A stretch of DNA of 6,564 nucleotides, taken from contig CAAFPW010000063.1 of assembly GCA_900764925.1 (NCBI GenBank), forward strand, positions 1 to 6,564, read 5' to 3'. Source of the DNA: Fusobacteriaceae bacterium (GTDB lineage Bacteria > Fusobacteriota > Fusobacteriia > Fusobacteriales > Fusobacteriaceae). Below are positions 5,882-6,564 of this stretch, piece after piece. The notes under the pieces are model-generated. The model did not search any database. It saw only the letters and a program-made list of their open reading frames with translations, and was not told where the DNA came from. Position 1 is the first letter of the stretch; the number at the start of each line of letters is the position of its first letter. A program made the position numbers and the translations under genes.

Positions 5882-6487
5882 ATGGAGTTTAAAGAGAAGA
5901 ATTTTTTATGGACAAGAGAGCCTAAAAATTATACGATAACAGAGGAGAAAATAGAGATAGTAACAGAGCCACATACAGATTTATGGCAAAGGACATACTA
6001 TCATTTTAGAAATGACAATGCTCCACTTTTACAGATTGAGATTTCAGATAAGTATTTCTCTTTTGTTGTTAAAACAGAGTTTGAATCTAAAAAACGTTTT
6101 GATCAATGTGGAATTATAATGTATTTGGATAGTGAAAATTGGTTGAAAGCTTCTATTGAATATGAGAACGAGGAGTTTCAACATTTAGGAAGTGTAGTAA
6201 CTAATCATGGATATTCAGATTGGGCAACGACAGAGATAGATGCTTCAGTAAAAGAGATGTGGTATAGATTGAGTCGTAGAGAGGATGATTTTTGTATAGA
6301 ATCATCAATGGATGGAAAGAGATTTAAACAGATGCGTATTTGTCATATGTTTGAAGCAAAAGAGAAAATAAAAGTTGGAATCTATGCATGTAGTCCAGAA
6401 GATTCTTCATTTAAATCTACATTTAAGAACATGGAGATCACTGAGTGTAAATGGAAAGCTCATGATGGACAACAACCAGATAAATAA
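5882..6487 (+). CDS. DUF1349 domain-containing protein (concanavalin A-like fold)
   Basis: A 201-residue soluble protein with no signal peptide or membrane segment. Its pattern matches DUF1349, a concanavalin A-like beta-sandwich family that includes the yeast protein named 'regulation of enolase 1'. Visible family traits are LWQRTYYHFRNDNAPLL, FSFVVKTEFESKKRFDQCGIIMYLDSENWLKASIEYE (pieces around residues 59-95), SDWATTEI, WYRLSRREDDFCIESSMDG and KVGIYACSPEDSSF. The fold often binds carbohydrate, and relatives are often found beside sugar metabolism genes, but no enzymatic activity is established; here it is the last gene of a maltose operon, so a role in handling alpha-glucans or their phosphates is only a guess. 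The gene follows malQ after 107 bases that hold the hydrolase remnant. Tandem TAA codons end the frame (6485-6490). Confidence 0.82.
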   Translation: MEFKEKNFLWTREPKNYTITEEKIEIVTEPHTDLWQRTYYHFRNDNAPLLQIEISDKYFSFVVKTEFESKKRFDQCGIIMYLDSENWLKASIEYENEEFQHLGSVVTNHGYSDWATTEIDASVKEMWYRLSRREDDFCIESSMDGKRFKQMRICHMFEAKEKIKVGIYACSPEDSSFKSTFKNMEITECKWKAHDGQQPDK

Positions 6488-6491
6488 TAAA

Positions 6492-6529
6492 AGAGAGTAT
6501 GAGATTTTTTCTGTAAATTTATACTTTCT
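6492..6529 (+). terminator. Weak possible terminator hairpin after the operon
   Basis: AGAGAGTAT (6492-6500) can pair with ATACTTTCT (6521-6529) as nine pairs including one G-U, around a 20-base loop. No clean U-tract follows (ATGATAAAAAAATTTT), so intrinsic termination is doubtful. Apart from this, the 77 bases after the last stop codon hold nothing I can identify. Confidence 0.25.
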
Positions 6530-6564
6530 ATGATAAAAAAATTTTAAATTAAATATTATATTAA

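Noticed and set aside
1..6564. CRISPR arrays, tRNA or rRNA genes, insertion sequences, attachment sites
   Set aside because: No regularly spaced repeats, no cloverleaf-like or rRNA-like sequence, no transposase frame or terminal inverted repeats were seen on either strand.

Overview
The window looks like a maltose/maltodextrin utilisation locus from a very AT-rich bacterium. Codon use is strongly A/T-ending (AGA for Arg, ATA for Ile, GGA for Gly), Shine-Dalgarno sites are strong (GGGAGGAG, AAGGAG), and spacers are short and A-tract rich. This fits Fusobacteriota (Fusobacterium or a close relative) best. A low-GC Firmicute is not excluded, because the gene content also resembles enterococcal and streptococcal maltose loci.

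Layout: two divergent transcription units face away from a 265-base regulatory spacer (1507-1771). Leftward (minus strand) lies a LacI-family regulator resembling MalR (484-1506). After a 47-base gap comes the start of a sugar ABC-transporter ATPase of the MalK/MsmX/UgpC type, cut by the window edge after 145 codons. Rightward (plus strand) lies a compact operon: a maltose-type PTS permease EIICB (1772-3418), an EEP-superfamily phosphatase resembling maltose 6'-phosphate phosphatase MapP (3438-4268), the 4-alpha-glucanotransferase MalQ (4281-5774), what looks like the 3' stub of a lost alpha/beta-hydrolase gene (5765-5860), and a DUF1349 protein (5882-6487). The last 77 bases hold only a weak possible terminator.

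The spacer is rich in signals. It holds a good sigma-70-type promoter for each direction (TTGACT-17-TAAAAT leftward, TTGATT-17-TATAAT rightward). A near-consensus UP element precedes the rightward -35. A LacI-type operator core, CAAACGTTTG, sits just downstream of the predicted rightward start point. A separate 25-base inverted repeat with TTGCA/TGCAA arms lies between the promoters.

Inferred working: the PTS permease brings in maltose as maltose 6'-phosphate. MapP removes the phosphate inside the cell. MalQ then rearranges the free maltose into glucose and longer maltodextrins. MalR probably blocks the permease operon when inducer is absent. The permease has no fused EIIA domain, and neither a phospho-alpha-glucosidase nor a maltose phosphorylase gene is present in the window. 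The route therefore depends on a general EIIA elsewhere and on MalQ as the first enzyme acting on the free sugar. Most of this is established piecewise in other bacteria. The particular combination EIICB + MapP + MalQ in one operon, with an ABC ATPase gene behind the regulator, is the most notable point of the window.
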